From assembly GCA_965116945.1 (NCBI GenBank), contig OZ220734.1, forward strand, positions 1,240,001 to 1,304,000: a stretch of DNA of 64,000 nucleotides. The letters run 5' to 3'. Below the pieces are notes generated by a model, which did not search any database, was not told the origin of the DNA, and saw nothing but the letters and a program-made list of their open reading frames with translations. The position numbers and the translations under genes are program-made. Source of the DNA: Plut-88900 sp965116945. Lineage in GTDB: Bacteria; Chloroflexota; Dehalococcoidia; Plut-88900. Shown piece by piece: positions 8,601-16,697 of the stretch (positions are counted from its first letter, which is position 1; each line of letters starts with the position of its first letter).

Positions 8601-9928
8601 CGCAGACTTTGGCGGAAATCTGTGAATCGCTGGCATTGCCGGAGGGCTTGGTGAAGTCGGCGCTGGCCCGGCTGGAAGGCGAAGGCCAGGTATTGAGGGG
8701 CTTCTTCAGGCCGGGCGCCTTGGAAGAGGAGTTTTGCGACAGGCGGATACTGGCGCGGATACATAGAGCGACAATTTCAAGGCTGCGTCGGGAGATAGAA
8801 CCGGTCTCCGAGGCGGTATTCATGCGGTTCCTGCTGCGCTGGCTGCACGTGGAGCCAGACAGGATGCTCGGTGGGGAGTCGGGGCTGGTGGAGGTAATTG
8901 AGCAATTGCAGGGGTTCGAGGCGGCGGCTGGGGCGTGGGAGCCCAGCCTTTTGAAGGCCCGAGTAGCCGGCTACGAACCTTCCATGCTGGATGACCTCTG
9001 CTTTGGTGGGGAGGTGGTGTGGGGACGTATGACGCAACGCCACCACGTGGTCGAGCAGTCAATATCCAAGGTCGGGTTGACGCGAAACGGGCCCGTTACC
9101 CTGGCCCTTAGGGAGAACCTCGACTGGCTGCTGGACCCGCCTCCAGAGGACGACTCGGGGCTGGGGGGCGCGGCGCGGGACATACTTCACGTACTGGAGA
9201 GGCGTGGGGCATCCTTCCAGTCCGACATTGCGAAGCTGAGCCGACGGCTACCAACTGAGGTGAAGGACGGGCTGTGGCAGCTGGTCGCAGCGGGTCGGGT
9301 GACAGCGGACGGGTTTACACCACTGAGGCAGGTCAACAACGGCCCGCTCTCCGCAATGAGACGGAGAGCGCACCTGAGAAGGCGAGCGAGGAACCGGCCT
9401 TCGACGACGCGTTGGTCACTCTTACAACCGCTAGATGAGTGTGAGAACGCCGATACGGAGAGGGCATTCCAGCTTCTTCGCAGGTACGGGGTAGTGTTCT
9501 ACGAAATGCTGGCCCGAGAGCCGATGGCGCCGCCGTGGCGCGAACTGGTGAGAATCTACCGTAGGGCGGAGGCGCAGGGGAAGATACGTGGCGGGAGATT
9601 CGTGTCGGGGCACGTGGGAGAGCAGTTTGCGCTGGCGGAGGCGATCGAGATGCTACGGTCGACGCGGAGGCAGGAGGGATCTGGGCGGTACATCCAGGTG
9701 TCGGCCTGCGATCCGTTGAACCTGGTGGGGATAATCAGCCCCGGGGCCCGGGTGCCGGCAATCATGGGGAACCTGGTGGTCTACCAGAACGGTGTTGCCG
9801 TGGCGTCGGTGGAAGGGGGACGGCTCAATGAGAGGTCTGTATTACCGCGGAGTGCGAAGCTGGAGGTGCTGGCAGCGACTAGACCCACCCCCAGGCCCCG
9901 GGCCAGGTCCACACCCTTTCCCACCTAG
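5609..9928 (+). CDS. lhr: Lhr-family large ATP-dependent DNA helicase
   Basis: A superfamily 2 helicase of 1439 aa, close to the size of bacterial long Lhr proteins. Walker A is APTGSGKT (residues 42-49), motif II is DEIH (167-170), motif III is SAT (about 203), and RecA2 motifs FVNTRR, HHGSMSRERR and ATASLELGIDVG follow, then the QRVGRSGH motif VI. The long C-terminal half contains the winged-helix and Lhr-specific DEAD-associated (DUF1998-like) regions. Lhr acts in DNA repair and fork processing. The gene is divergent from the toxin-antitoxin operon. Its stop overlaps the convergent downstream gene within a shared CTAG. Confidence 0.93.
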   Translation: MGMDGFHPVVKSWFEGQFEAPTEAQARGWESIAQGKHTLISAPTGSGKTLAAFLKCIDYLIWEGLDVGLEDITQIVYVSPLKALSNDIERNLAGPLAEITTKVEEMGIPAPEIKVGLRTGDTKASQRQSMAKRPPHILITTPESLYILLTSKSGRQGLRGVKKLIIDEIHAVADDKRGSHLSLSVERLCDLAEGPVTRIGLSATQRPIEEVARFLVGNANIGESGDPDCLIVDSGHSRKIDLAIEMPGSELGPIASHELWAETLERVIELAEGHGTTLLFVNTRRLVERVAHQLTEKLGEEAIAAHHGSMSRERRYQAEQALKAGKIKICVATASLELGIDVGQVDLVCQIGSPRSIGLLMQRVGRSGHTIYGTPKGRMFPLTRDELLECIALARAVHRQNLDTLSIPSWPLDVLAQQIVAGCVAEEWDEEELFETLKKAYPYRDLPREKYDEVVKMLAEGVAPREGRRTAHLHRDGVGGTLRARRGARITALTSGGAIPDTADYDVIADPEGVFVGTVNEDFAIESMRGDIFLLGNTPWRIRRVESGRVRVEDAQGEAPTIPFWLGEAPGRTWELSEEITELRRGIEERIEVEEEAVEWVEEETGVEGEAAKQAVAYVDEGRRVLGGVPSGEKIYAERFFDESGGTQVVIHSPLGARVNRAWGLALRKQICRSFDFELQAAATDDGINFSLGPSLSFPLEEMFSFLTPRNVEKVLTQAALQAPLFQTRWRWNATRALAILRFSGGKKVPAPLVRMRSDDLLASVFPAQVQCQDNAPMADIEVPNHPLVFETVRDCLTEAMDLEGLMQLLGDIEQGKVEVFARDTPQPSVFSHQILNAMPYAFLDDAPLEERRSRAVSLRRALPEDSRDLASLDPEAIAAAAEDAWPPARDIHELHDLLLSVGPLSEREIGERYGSVEGGMVEGWLEELIESGRVTTFRRGDGNRAWVAVESVGEVMGAYPEAELSPRPPGRFLNDREADTEGAAVRLVRGRTEVSGPQTLAEICESLALPEGLVKSALARLEGEGQVLRGFFRPGALEEEFCDRRILARIHRATISRLRREIEPVSEAVFMRFLLRWLHVEPDRMLGGESGLVEVIEQLQGFEAAAGAWEPSLLKARVAGYEPSMLDDLCFGGEVVWGRMTQRHHVVEQSISKVGLTRNGPVTLALRENLDWLLDPPPEDDSGLGGAARDILHVLERRGASFQSDIAKLSRRLPTEVKDGLWQLVAAGRVTADGFTPLRQVNNGPLSAMRRRAHLRRRARNRPSTTRWSLLQPLDECENADTERAFQLLRRYGVVFYEMLAREPMAPPWRELVRIYRRAEAQGKIRGGRFVSGHVGEQFALAEAIEMLRSTRRQEGSGRYIQVSACDPLNLVGIISPGARVPAIMGNLVVYQNGVAVASVEGGRLNERSVLPRSAKLEVLAATRPTPRPRARSTPFPT

Positions 9929-10635
9929 GCGTCGAGTCTGAGCGTTTTGGCTTCTTTGCCTTCGCCCATCTTGTAGATGGCGGAGTACATGTTCCACCAC
10001 ATGTTGCGGCCCTCAAGGGCGGCGCGCCTTATCGAGGCCTTGGCCTCGGGGGTGGTGGCCATTGACATGGCGGTGGTCCAGCCCGTCTCCGCGTGGACCT
10101 CATCAGCCCCGACGTGGACGGCGAAGTAGGCGGCTTCCGCCTCTGAAAAGCCGTATTTCTCGATGAGGGCCCTGGTGACGCCGTCACAGAACTCGGTGAA
10201 CATGTCCTCGATGCCCATGGAGACGAAGCTGAGGGCCTCCAACCACTTGCCCCGCATGGCGTAGGCAGAGACGGTGTCGGGGTAGACCTTGGTCTCGGGG
10301 ATCATGGGCCGGGAGTCGACGTCATCTTCGGAGAACCCGGCTGCGGCCCCGGCCCGGATGGCGAGCTCCCAGTGAGAGGGGACCTCGGGGGTGCCGGTGA
10401 GTTCTCCGTAAAGGTTCTCGGCAAGCTCCTTGCGGGTGTGACGAGGGGCCATAGGGATGATAAGGGACAGGGAGGAGATGCCCTCTTCGACGGTGAACTT
10501 CAGCTGGGCGCAGAGCTCGGCGATTGTGTTTCGCTGGAGGTCACCGTTGACCAGGTCGATATAGATAGGGTGCTTGCTGACGGCTTCGGACTGGATTTCT
10601 TGCCGCAGGTCTGTCCAAAAGGTGTCGGTGGTCAT
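9925..10635 (-). CDS. PqqC/TenA-like (heme-oxygenase-fold) protein
   Basis: A 236-aa all-helical protein with the pattern of the TENA/THI-4/PQQC family, whose members include iron-dependent oxidases and PqqC-like enzymes. Conserved elements include HPIYIDLVNG near residue 23, ENLYGELTG, and the C-terminal AAYFAVHVGADEVHAE segment with metal-ligand-type Glu/His residues. I chose the ATG at 10635 because GGAG lies 8 nt upstream; the longer frame adds an unconserved basic stretch. No pqq or thi genes are nearby, so the substrate is unknown. Confidence 0.75.
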   Translation of the reverse strand: MTTDTFWTDLRQEIQSEAVSKHPIYIDLVNGDLQRNTIAELCAQLKFTVEEGISSLSLIIPMAPRHTRKELAENLYGELTGTPEVPSHWELAIRAGAAAGFSEDDVDSRPMIPETKVYPDTVSAYAMRGKWLEALSFVSMGIEDMFTEFCDGVTRALIEKYGFSEAEAAYFAVHVGADEVHAETGWTTAMSMATTPEAKASIRRAALEGRNMWWNMYSAIYKMGEGKEAKTLRLDA

Positions 10636-10777
10636 GGCGCTGCTCCGTCGGGGGGTGGTGTGGGGGGATTTTAGCACATGGCCATGTCCCATTCCCGCCG
10701 CACCAATTGGTCATAGGGCATAGCCTGATTGGGTATGTCAGGGACGTGGCGGCATGGGATAACGCGGGCCTCCCGCG

Positions 10778-10809
10778 ACTCGACCCTTCGAGTCCCTCAG
10801 GGTGAGCGG
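10778..10809. repeat. Interspersed repeat family A, copy 4
   Basis: ACTCGACCCTTCGAGT...CCTCAGGGTGAGCGG, downstream of the MFS gene at 10844 and upstream of the PqqC-like gene. Confidence 0.65.
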
Positions 10810-10843
10810 CCCCGCATCGGAGGGAGGTGGAAGCGGATTGAGT

Positions 10844-12055
10844 CTATGTAGACGAGGAAATGGCTTCGGTGCGGGGGCGGGTGGGAATGGCCAAGAGGAC
10901 CAGCCCCGAGGCCACAATGGTGATTCCGGCGAATACGAAGGTCGATTCTATTGAAATGTGGTCAGCGATAAGGCCGCCGAACACCGCCCCGAACGCCCCG
11001 ATCGCCATCGACCCTGAGTAGACCAGGCCAACGGTTGTGCCGTGGACACCGGGAGGCGACAGGTCTATTGCGGTCGCCACCAGGATAGGCAGGTAGGCGA
11101 ATGTGACGGCGCCGATGGCGACAATGGTAAGGAGCAGCTGTATCCCGGGGTCGGCGAAGGCAAGGGCCACGCAGAGGGAGCCGAAAATAGCCAGCTCGGG
11201 GACGAGCACGGCCTTGCGGTTAAACCTGTCGGAAATGAGCCCCAAAAGAGGGTGAACCACAATGCCTACTACCTGCAACAGGGAGACATACAAACCGACC
11301 TTAAAGGTAGAGAACTCAAGGTGTTCCCTGAGGTATATGGGAAGGAACGTTCCCACGGCGTAGTCACCCATGCTGATTGTGCCGCACAGCGCGACGACGG
11401 CCATCACCCGGCTGTTTCTCAGGAGCGGCGCGGCAGCGGAGAAGTATTGCTTGACGGACGCCGCGCCCCGGGGGCCCTTAAGGCCACGCAGGGCGAGCCA
11501 GAGGACTACGGTCGCGAGGACGGCCGGGAAGAAGCTGTACTGGAGCAGCCTAGGCCAGAGGATGACCTGAAGCAGGGCCCCTGCCAGCAGGGGGCCCAAC
11601 ACCTCTCCCACGCTCGCGCCCGCCCCGTGCATAGTGAGGGCCAAGCCTCTCTTGTCGGGAAAGCGGTCGGAAAGGGATGCTATGGCAGTCGGGTGCCAAA
11701 GGGAGGTGCCCACGCCGACCAGGATCACGGCTAGAGCGATGGCGATATAGGTCTGAAATGACCCCGAGGCCAAGTACCCGAAGGCAACCAGCATCACCGC
11801 CGCCATCAGGATTAAAGGCCGCTTGCTGCTGTATCTGTCAGCGATGAAGCCGCCGGGCATTGCGGCGATGCCGCTGCTTACGTCTCGGGTCATTACGAGA
11901 CTGCCGGCGGCGAAGTTGCTAAGCCCCAGCCCCAGCTTGATTTCCGGAAATGTCACTGTGAAGGCGGCACCGTAGAGGTGCTTGAGGGCGTGGCCAGCTA
12001 CTATTGTTGCGGCCAGCATTCGGGGGCCGGGCTGACGCTCTGTAGAGGAGTCCAT
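10844..12055 (-). CDS. MFS transporter, last gene of the carboxyltransferase/MFS operon
   Basis: A 403-aa major facilitator with about 12 membrane segments. The conserved loop motif GFIADRYSSKRP (2-3 loop) and the matching LISDRFNRKAVL in the second half identify MFS. It is closely similar along its whole length to the next gene (12095-13306), for example VAGHALKHLYGAAF here against VAGHGLKHLYAAAF there, so the two are tandem duplicates. The gap to the upstream gene is 39 nt. The substrate cannot be read from sequence; the context suggests a small carboxylic acid. Confidence 0.88.
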   Translation of the reverse strand: MDSSTERQPGPRMLAATIVAGHALKHLYGAAFTVTFPEIKLGLGLSNFAAGSLVMTRDVSSGIAAMPGGFIADRYSSKRPLILMAAVMLVAFGYLASGSFQTYIAIALAVILVGVGTSLWHPTAIASLSDRFPDKRGLALTMHGAGASVGEVLGPLLAGALLQVILWPRLLQYSFFPAVLATVVLWLALRGLKGPRGAASVKQYFSAAAPLLRNSRVMAVVALCGTISMGDYAVGTFLPIYLREHLEFSTFKVGLYVSLLQVVGIVVHPLLGLISDRFNRKAVLVPELAIFGSLCVALAFADPGIQLLLTIVAIGAVTFAYLPILVATAIDLSPPGVHGTTVGLVYSGSMAIGAFGAVFGGLIADHISIESTFVFAGITIVASGLVLLAIPTRPRTEAISSST

Positions 12056-12094
12056 TATCGGTAGCTCCTTGGAGGGGAGCGGAACTTTCTGCCG

Positions 12095-13306
12095 CTAGGA
12101 GGGGTTGGGGGAGGGGCGTCGGGTGGGGACGAATATGAGCAGGACGGCTGAGGTTATCACGACAATGCCTGCGAAGATGAATGTGGAGGGCAGTGAGACC
12201 TGGTCGGCGAGGACGCCCCCGAGGATCGCGCCTATGCCGCCGAACAGCATGGACCCGGTGTAGATAAGGGCCACGGAGGTGCCGTGGACTCCCGGGGGTG
12301 AAAGGTCAATGGCGTAGGCGACAAAGATGTGGTGGAAGGTGAACATCACTGCGCCTATGGCGATGATGGTCAGGATGAGCTGGGGGCCCTCGGCGGCGTA
12401 GGCTAATGCTATGCAGAGCAGGCCGAAGAAGATCATGCCCGGGACAAGGGCGACCTTTCGGCCGTACTTATCGGAGATGTAGCCCATGATGGGGTGGGTG
12501 ACGATGCCGACGGCCTGCAACATGGAGGCGTAGATTCCAACCTCGAATGAGTTGAAATCCAGGTCTTCCTTGAGGTAGATGGGAACGAACACGGTTATGA
12601 CGTGGTTGCTGAGGGAGCGGAAGCCGGAAAGTACAACCACGGCGATAAAGACCCAGTTCTTCAGGAGAACGCCGGAGGTGGAGAAATACTCCCTGAGGGA
12701 TGTGACGCCCTGCTGCCCCCTCAGGTTCTTGAGTGCAAACCAGACCAGCACTGCGGCAACGGCGGTGGGAATGAAGCTGTATTGAAGAAGGGCGGGCCAG
12801 GCGATGACCAGGAGGAGACTGCCGGCTATCAGAGGCCCGAGGATCTCGCCGGCGGAACCGCCGGAGCCGTGGAGGGAGATGGCGAAGCCGCGGCGGGTCG
12901 GGAATCGGGCGGATAGGGAGGCGAGGGCCGAGGGGTGCCATAGGGAGACGCCTATTCCAAACAGGACAATTGATATGGCTACCGCCCAGTATCTTTCCAG
13001 AGTGCCGGCGGCGAGGTATCCGATGGCGAGCAGAGCCATGGAGATGGTCAGGATTGTGGCCCACTTTCCACTGAAGCGGTCGGCGAGGAAGCCGGCAGGC
13101 ATGGTGGAAACGCCTGCCGAAACGTCCCGGGCGGTGACGAGGGCGCCGGCGGCGACGTTGCTCAGCATGAGGCCCGCCTTGATTTCCGGCAGGACGATCA
13201 TGAAGGCAGCGGCGTAGAGGTGCTTGAGGCCGTGCCCCGCTACGGTGGTTGCGGCAAGGAGGTATCGGCCCTGGTCGGCTGGTTGGGAGGCGGCGGTTGA
13301 GGCCAT
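12095..13306 (-). CDS. MFS transporter, tandem paralogue
   Basis: A 403-aa 12-TM transporter with GFLADRFSGKWA and YISDKYGRKVAL loop motifs. It begins 3 nt after the stop of the upstream carboxyltransferase gene, so it is almost certainly co-translated with it. It is a sister copy of the following MFS gene. This tight linkage is the main evidence tying transporter and carboxyltransferase to one pathway. Confidence 0.88.
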   Translation of the reverse strand: MASTAASQPADQGRYLLAATTVAGHGLKHLYAAAFMIVLPEIKAGLMLSNVAAGALVTARDVSAGVSTMPAGFLADRFSGKWATILTISMALLAIGYLAAGTLERYWAVAISIVLFGIGVSLWHPSALASLSARFPTRRGFAISLHGSGGSAGEILGPLIAGSLLLVIAWPALLQYSFIPTAVAAVLVWFALKNLRGQQGVTSLREYFSTSGVLLKNWVFIAVVVLSGFRSLSNHVITVFVPIYLKEDLDFNSFEVGIYASMLQAVGIVTHPIMGYISDKYGRKVALVPGMIFFGLLCIALAYAAEGPQLILTIIAIGAVMFTFHHIFVAYAIDLSPPGVHGTSVALIYTGSMLFGGIGAILGGVLADQVSLPSTFIFAGIVVITSAVLLIFVPTRRPSPNPS

Positions 13307-13309
13307 CTG

Positions 13310-14917
13310 CTAGAGCCGGGCCCCATACCTGGGCTTGGGCCCGAGGTTGTGCTTTATGACGCCCTGAGCCGATTTCAGGAAACGGATGATGATGCCCCGG
13401 GTCTCGGTGGGGTCGATCATTTCCTCGACTCCGAAGGCCTCGGCGGTCTTCCATGGGGAAGCGGCCTCGCGCATGCGGGCTTCGACCTCCGAGATGAAGG
13501 CGGAAGGGTCGTCAGAGGCCTGGATCTGGCGTCGGTGGGCAGCGTAGACGCCACCTTCTATGGGCATGTCACCCCACTCGGCGGTAGGCCACGCCAGCCT
13601 CAGGTTCAGCCGGCCACCATTGCCGGTGGCCGCCCCCGCCATGCCAAAGCACTTATGCAGGTACACGGAAACCATGGGTACGTTGGACTCCACGAGGGCC
13701 TGGACGGCACGCATTCCTTTACGCAGGGTGCCTTCCCGCTCGGCGGCCGGGCCTATCATAAAGCCGGGAACATCCACGAAGTAGACCATGGGGATGTTAA
13801 AGGTGTCACAGAGTTCGATGAAGCGGGTCTTCTTCTCGGAGCCCTGGGCATCGAGGGCTCCACCGAGGTGCATGGGGTTGTTGGCAAGGATGCCGACGGA
13901 ATAGCCACCCATGCGGGAAAAGCCGCAGACCATGGCCGGGGCCCGATGCCCGCCGATTTCAAAGAAGGAACCACGGTCGACAATTACGTCGATGATATCC
14001 CGGACATCGAAGGCGGCCTTGGGATCCTCGGGCATGATATCCAGGAGTACATCGTCCTGGCGGTCGGGGGGGTCGTCGGTGGGGATGTAGGGGGGCATTT
14101 CCCATACATTCTGTGGGAGGTAGCTGAGCACGGTCTTCAGTTGGCGGATAGCGTCCTCGTCGTCTTCGGCGATGTTGTCAACAACGCCGGAGATGACTCC
14201 ATGGACTTCAGCTCCACCCAGCTCAAATTTGTCGATGCGGTGACCAAGGGCCCTTTCTACGAGAGGAGGGCCACCGGCGAAGATGCAAGCGGCCTTAGTC
14301 ATCACGCTGAAGTGGGAAGCAACTACCCGGGCGCCGGTGACCCCGGCACATGCTCCCATTGCGGCTACGAGAACCGGCACCTCGCCCATGAGCTTATAGC
14401 TGACGGCGACGTCGATACCGCTGACAAGGGGAGGGTAACCCTGATGGGCTTCCCACCCCACACCACCCCCGACACCTTCCATGAGCATTACAAGGGGAAT
14501 GCGGTATTCATGGGCGAGTTCTTCTATGAAGCCGGCCATGCCACCCTTCAGGCGGTCGTGGTGAGTCTCAAGGACCCCGCCCTCAATAGTGAAGTCCTCT
14601 CCGCCCAGCGCTATGTCCCGGCCATCTACCTGGCTCAAGCCCATGACGTAGCCTGACGCGGTATCGGGGAGCCGTTTGCCTTCGGTGTCGAAGCGCTTGT
14701 GAACGGCTACCGTGCCGACTTCAAGGAAGGAATTGGGATCGGAGATGTAGTCGATGCGTTCGCGGATGGTCCACCGGCCACCGGCGCGTTGGCGGGCGAT
14801 GTTTTCCTCACCACCCAGGAGAAGGGCCCGTTCCCGGGCTTCGACGAGCTTGGCGCGGGCGGCTTCCCATGTGAAAGGGGCCGACGAGGGTGAATTTGAC
14901 TGGTCAGTTGAATCCAT
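13310..14917 (-). CDS. Acyl-CoA carboxylase carboxyltransferase subunit (beta), second copy
   Basis: A 535-aa crotonase-fold carboxyltransferase of the propionyl-/methylcrotonyl-CoA carboxylase beta family. Visible are the N-terminal ARQRAGGRWTIRER block, the first oxyanion loop (MGACAGVTGARVV), IFAGGPPLV, and the second-half motifs ILANNPMHLGGAL, DVPGFMIGPAAER and the terminal PTETRGIIIRFL. Biotin carboxylase and biotin carrier genes are not adjacent, so partners must come from elsewhere or the enzyme acts differently. The upstream paralogue ends 3 nt before this gene starts. Confidence 0.87.
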   Translation of the reverse strand: MDSTDQSNSPSSAPFTWEAARAKLVEARERALLLGGEENIARQRAGGRWTIRERIDYISDPNSFLEVGTVAVHKRFDTEGKRLPDTASGYVMGLSQVDGRDIALGGEDFTIEGGVLETHHDRLKGGMAGFIEELAHEYRIPLVMLMEGVGGGVGWEAHQGYPPLVSGIDVAVSYKLMGEVPVLVAAMGACAGVTGARVVASHFSVMTKAACIFAGGPPLVERALGHRIDKFELGGAEVHGVISGVVDNIAEDDEDAIRQLKTVLSYLPQNVWEMPPYIPTDDPPDRQDDVLLDIMPEDPKAAFDVRDIIDVIVDRGSFFEIGGHRAPAMVCGFSRMGGYSVGILANNPMHLGGALDAQGSEKKTRFIELCDTFNIPMVYFVDVPGFMIGPAAEREGTLRKGMRAVQALVESNVPMVSVYLHKCFGMAGAATGNGGRLNLRLAWPTAEWGDMPIEGGVYAAHRRQIQASDDPSAFISEVEARMREAASPWKTAEAFGVEEMIDPTETRGIIIRFLKSAQGVIKHNLGPKPRYGARL

Positions 14918-14920
14918 AAG

Positions 14921-16495
14921 CTAGAGGCGGACTCCATATTTGGGATTTTGGCCGAGGCTTTGCCTTATGACTCCCTGGGCGGACTTCAAGAAGCGGATGA
15001 TGATGCCCCGGGTCTCGGTGGGGTCAATCATCTCCTCGACGCCGAAGGCCTCGGCGGTTTTCCAGGGAGATGAGGCCCTGCGCATGCGGTCTTCAACTTC
15101 GGCGATGAGGGCTGACGGGTCTTCGGAGGCCTGGATCTGGCGTCGGTGGGCGGAGTAGACGCCACCCTCGATGGGCATGTCGCCCCACTCGGCGGTAGGC
15201 CAGGCAAGCCTCAGGTTCAGGCGGTTGGCATTACCGGTGGCCAGGCCCGCCATGCCGTAGCACTTATGCAGGTATACGGAGACCAGGGGCACGTTGGCAT
15301 CTATCAGGGCCTGGAGGGCACGCATCCCCTTGCGGAGGGTGCCTTCCCTCTCGGCGGCCGGGCCGATCATGAATCCGGGCACATCCACCAAGTAAATCAT
15401 TGGGATGTGGAAGGTGTCGCAGAAGTCAATGAAGCGGGCCATCTTCTCGGAGCCCTGGGCATCAAGGGCGCCGCCCAGGTGCATGGGATTGTTGGCAAGG
15501 ATGCCGACGGAGTAGCCTCCCATGCGGGCAAAACCACATACAAAGGCCGGCGCCCGGCGCCCGCCGATTTCAAAGAAGGAACTGCGGTCTGTGATGACCT
15601 CAATGACGTCTCGAACGTCGTAGGCGGCCTTCTGATCCTCGGGCATGATGCTGAGGAGTACGTCGTCCTGGCGGTCGGGGGGGTCGTCGGTGGGGACGTA
15701 GGGGGGCATCTCCCAGGCATTCTGGGGTAGATAGCTGAGGACGGTCTTAATCTGGCGGATGGCATCGGCATCGTCTTCGGCGATGTTGTCGACGACACCG
15801 GAGATACCTGCATGTACCTCGGCTCCACCCAACTCGAACTTGTCGATGCGGTGACCGAGGGCCCTTTCGACGAGTGGAGGGCCACCGGCAAAAACGCATG
15901 CAGCCTTGGTCATGACACTGAAGTGGGAAACGGTGACTCGGGCCCCGGTGACTCCTGCACAAGCCCCCATGACGCCTACGAGTACAGGCACCTCTCCCAT
16001 GAGCTGGTAGCAGACACTAAAGTCATGTCCGCTGACCAGAGGCGCGTAGCCCTGGTGGGCCTCCCACCCAATGCCGCCCCCGACGCCTTCCATGAGCATA
16101 AGGAGAGGGATCCGGTATTCGTGGGCAAGTTCTTCTATGAAGCCGCCCATACCGCCCTTCAGGCGGTCGGCATGGATTTCCAGGACGCCACCCTCGACCG
16201 TGTAGTCCTCTCCACCCAGGGCGACATCCCGACCATCGACCTGAGCGAGGCCCATGACGTAGCCCGAAGCGGTATCCGGAAGTCTGTTCCCCTCTGTGTC
16301 AAAGCGTTTGTGAGTGGCAACTGTGCCAACTTCGAGGAAGGAGCCTGGATCGGAGATATGGTCGAATCGCTCGCGGATGGTCCAGCGGCCACCGGCGCGC
16401 TGGCGGGCGATGGTGTCTGGGCCACCAAGGCGGAGGGCGCGTTCTCGGGCCTCGTGAAGCTTGGCCCGGGCGGCTTCCCAGGTGAATTCGGCCAT
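14921..16495 (-). CDS. Acyl-CoA carboxylase carboxyltransferase subunit (beta), first copy
   Basis: A 524-aa sister of the following gene, the two aligning with few changes over almost all of their length (shared RIDKFELGGAEVH, DDPPDRQDDVLL, ANNPMHLGGALDAQGSEK and so on). The start is set at 16495 because AAGGAG lies about 7 nt upstream; a longer frame begins at 16567 with a Pro-rich stretch of no family similarity. It is first in a four-gene minus-strand operon: two carboxyltransferases, then two MFS transporters. Confidence 0.87.
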   Translation of the reverse strand: MAEFTWEAARAKLHEARERALRLGGPDTIARQRAGGRWTIRERFDHISDPGSFLEVGTVATHKRFDTEGNRLPDTASGYVMGLAQVDGRDVALGGEDYTVEGGVLEIHADRLKGGMGGFIEELAHEYRIPLLMLMEGVGGGIGWEAHQGYAPLVSGHDFSVCYQLMGEVPVLVGVMGACAGVTGARVTVSHFSVMTKAACVFAGGPPLVERALGHRIDKFELGGAEVHAGISGVVDNIAEDDADAIRQIKTVLSYLPQNAWEMPPYVPTDDPPDRQDDVLLSIMPEDQKAAYDVRDVIEVITDRSSFFEIGGRRAPAFVCGFARMGGYSVGILANNPMHLGGALDAQGSEKMARFIDFCDTFHIPMIYLVDVPGFMIGPAAEREGTLRKGMRALQALIDANVPLVSVYLHKCYGMAGLATGNANRLNLRLAWPTAEWGDMPIEGGVYSAHRRQIQASEDPSALIAEVEDRMRRASSPWKTAEAFGVEEMIDPTETRGIIIRFLKSAQGVIRQSLGQNPKYGVRL

Positions 16496-16567
16496 GGATC
16501 GCTCCTTCGGGTTTGGGGTGGGGGTATGGTAATGGGAAGGGGGAGGGGATTCAATAGGGGTGGGCAT

Positions 16568-16602
16568 CCGCTCGATCCTTCGGGGCTGCTCAGGATGAGC
16601 GG
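16568..16602. repeat. Interspersed repeat family A, copy 5
   Basis: CCGCTC/GAGCGG arms with CTTCGGGGCTGCTCAGG inside, between the divergent carboxyltransferase and soxB genes. Confidence 0.75.
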
Positions 16603-16631
16603 CGTTACCTTGCTATACGGCCCGGCCTTGA

Positions 16632-16661
16632 TTGACAGTGGGAATAGTGTGCAAATATCAT
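16632..16661 (+). promoter_or_regulatory. Probable promoter of the soxBDAG-metF operon
   Basis: TTGACA (16632-16637) and TATCAT (16656-16661) with an 18-nt spacer, about 36 nt upstream of the soxB ATG. Confidence 0.5.
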
Positions 16662-16697
16662 CGCGTTTGCTCTTGGGGGAGAAACGATAGTCCGTAG

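Noticed and set aside
13349..14656. 435-codon plus-strand open frame across the carboxyltransferase gene
   Set aside because: It lies antisense to a gene with full family motifs and has no motif of its own; it is an expected by-product of high-GC codon usage.
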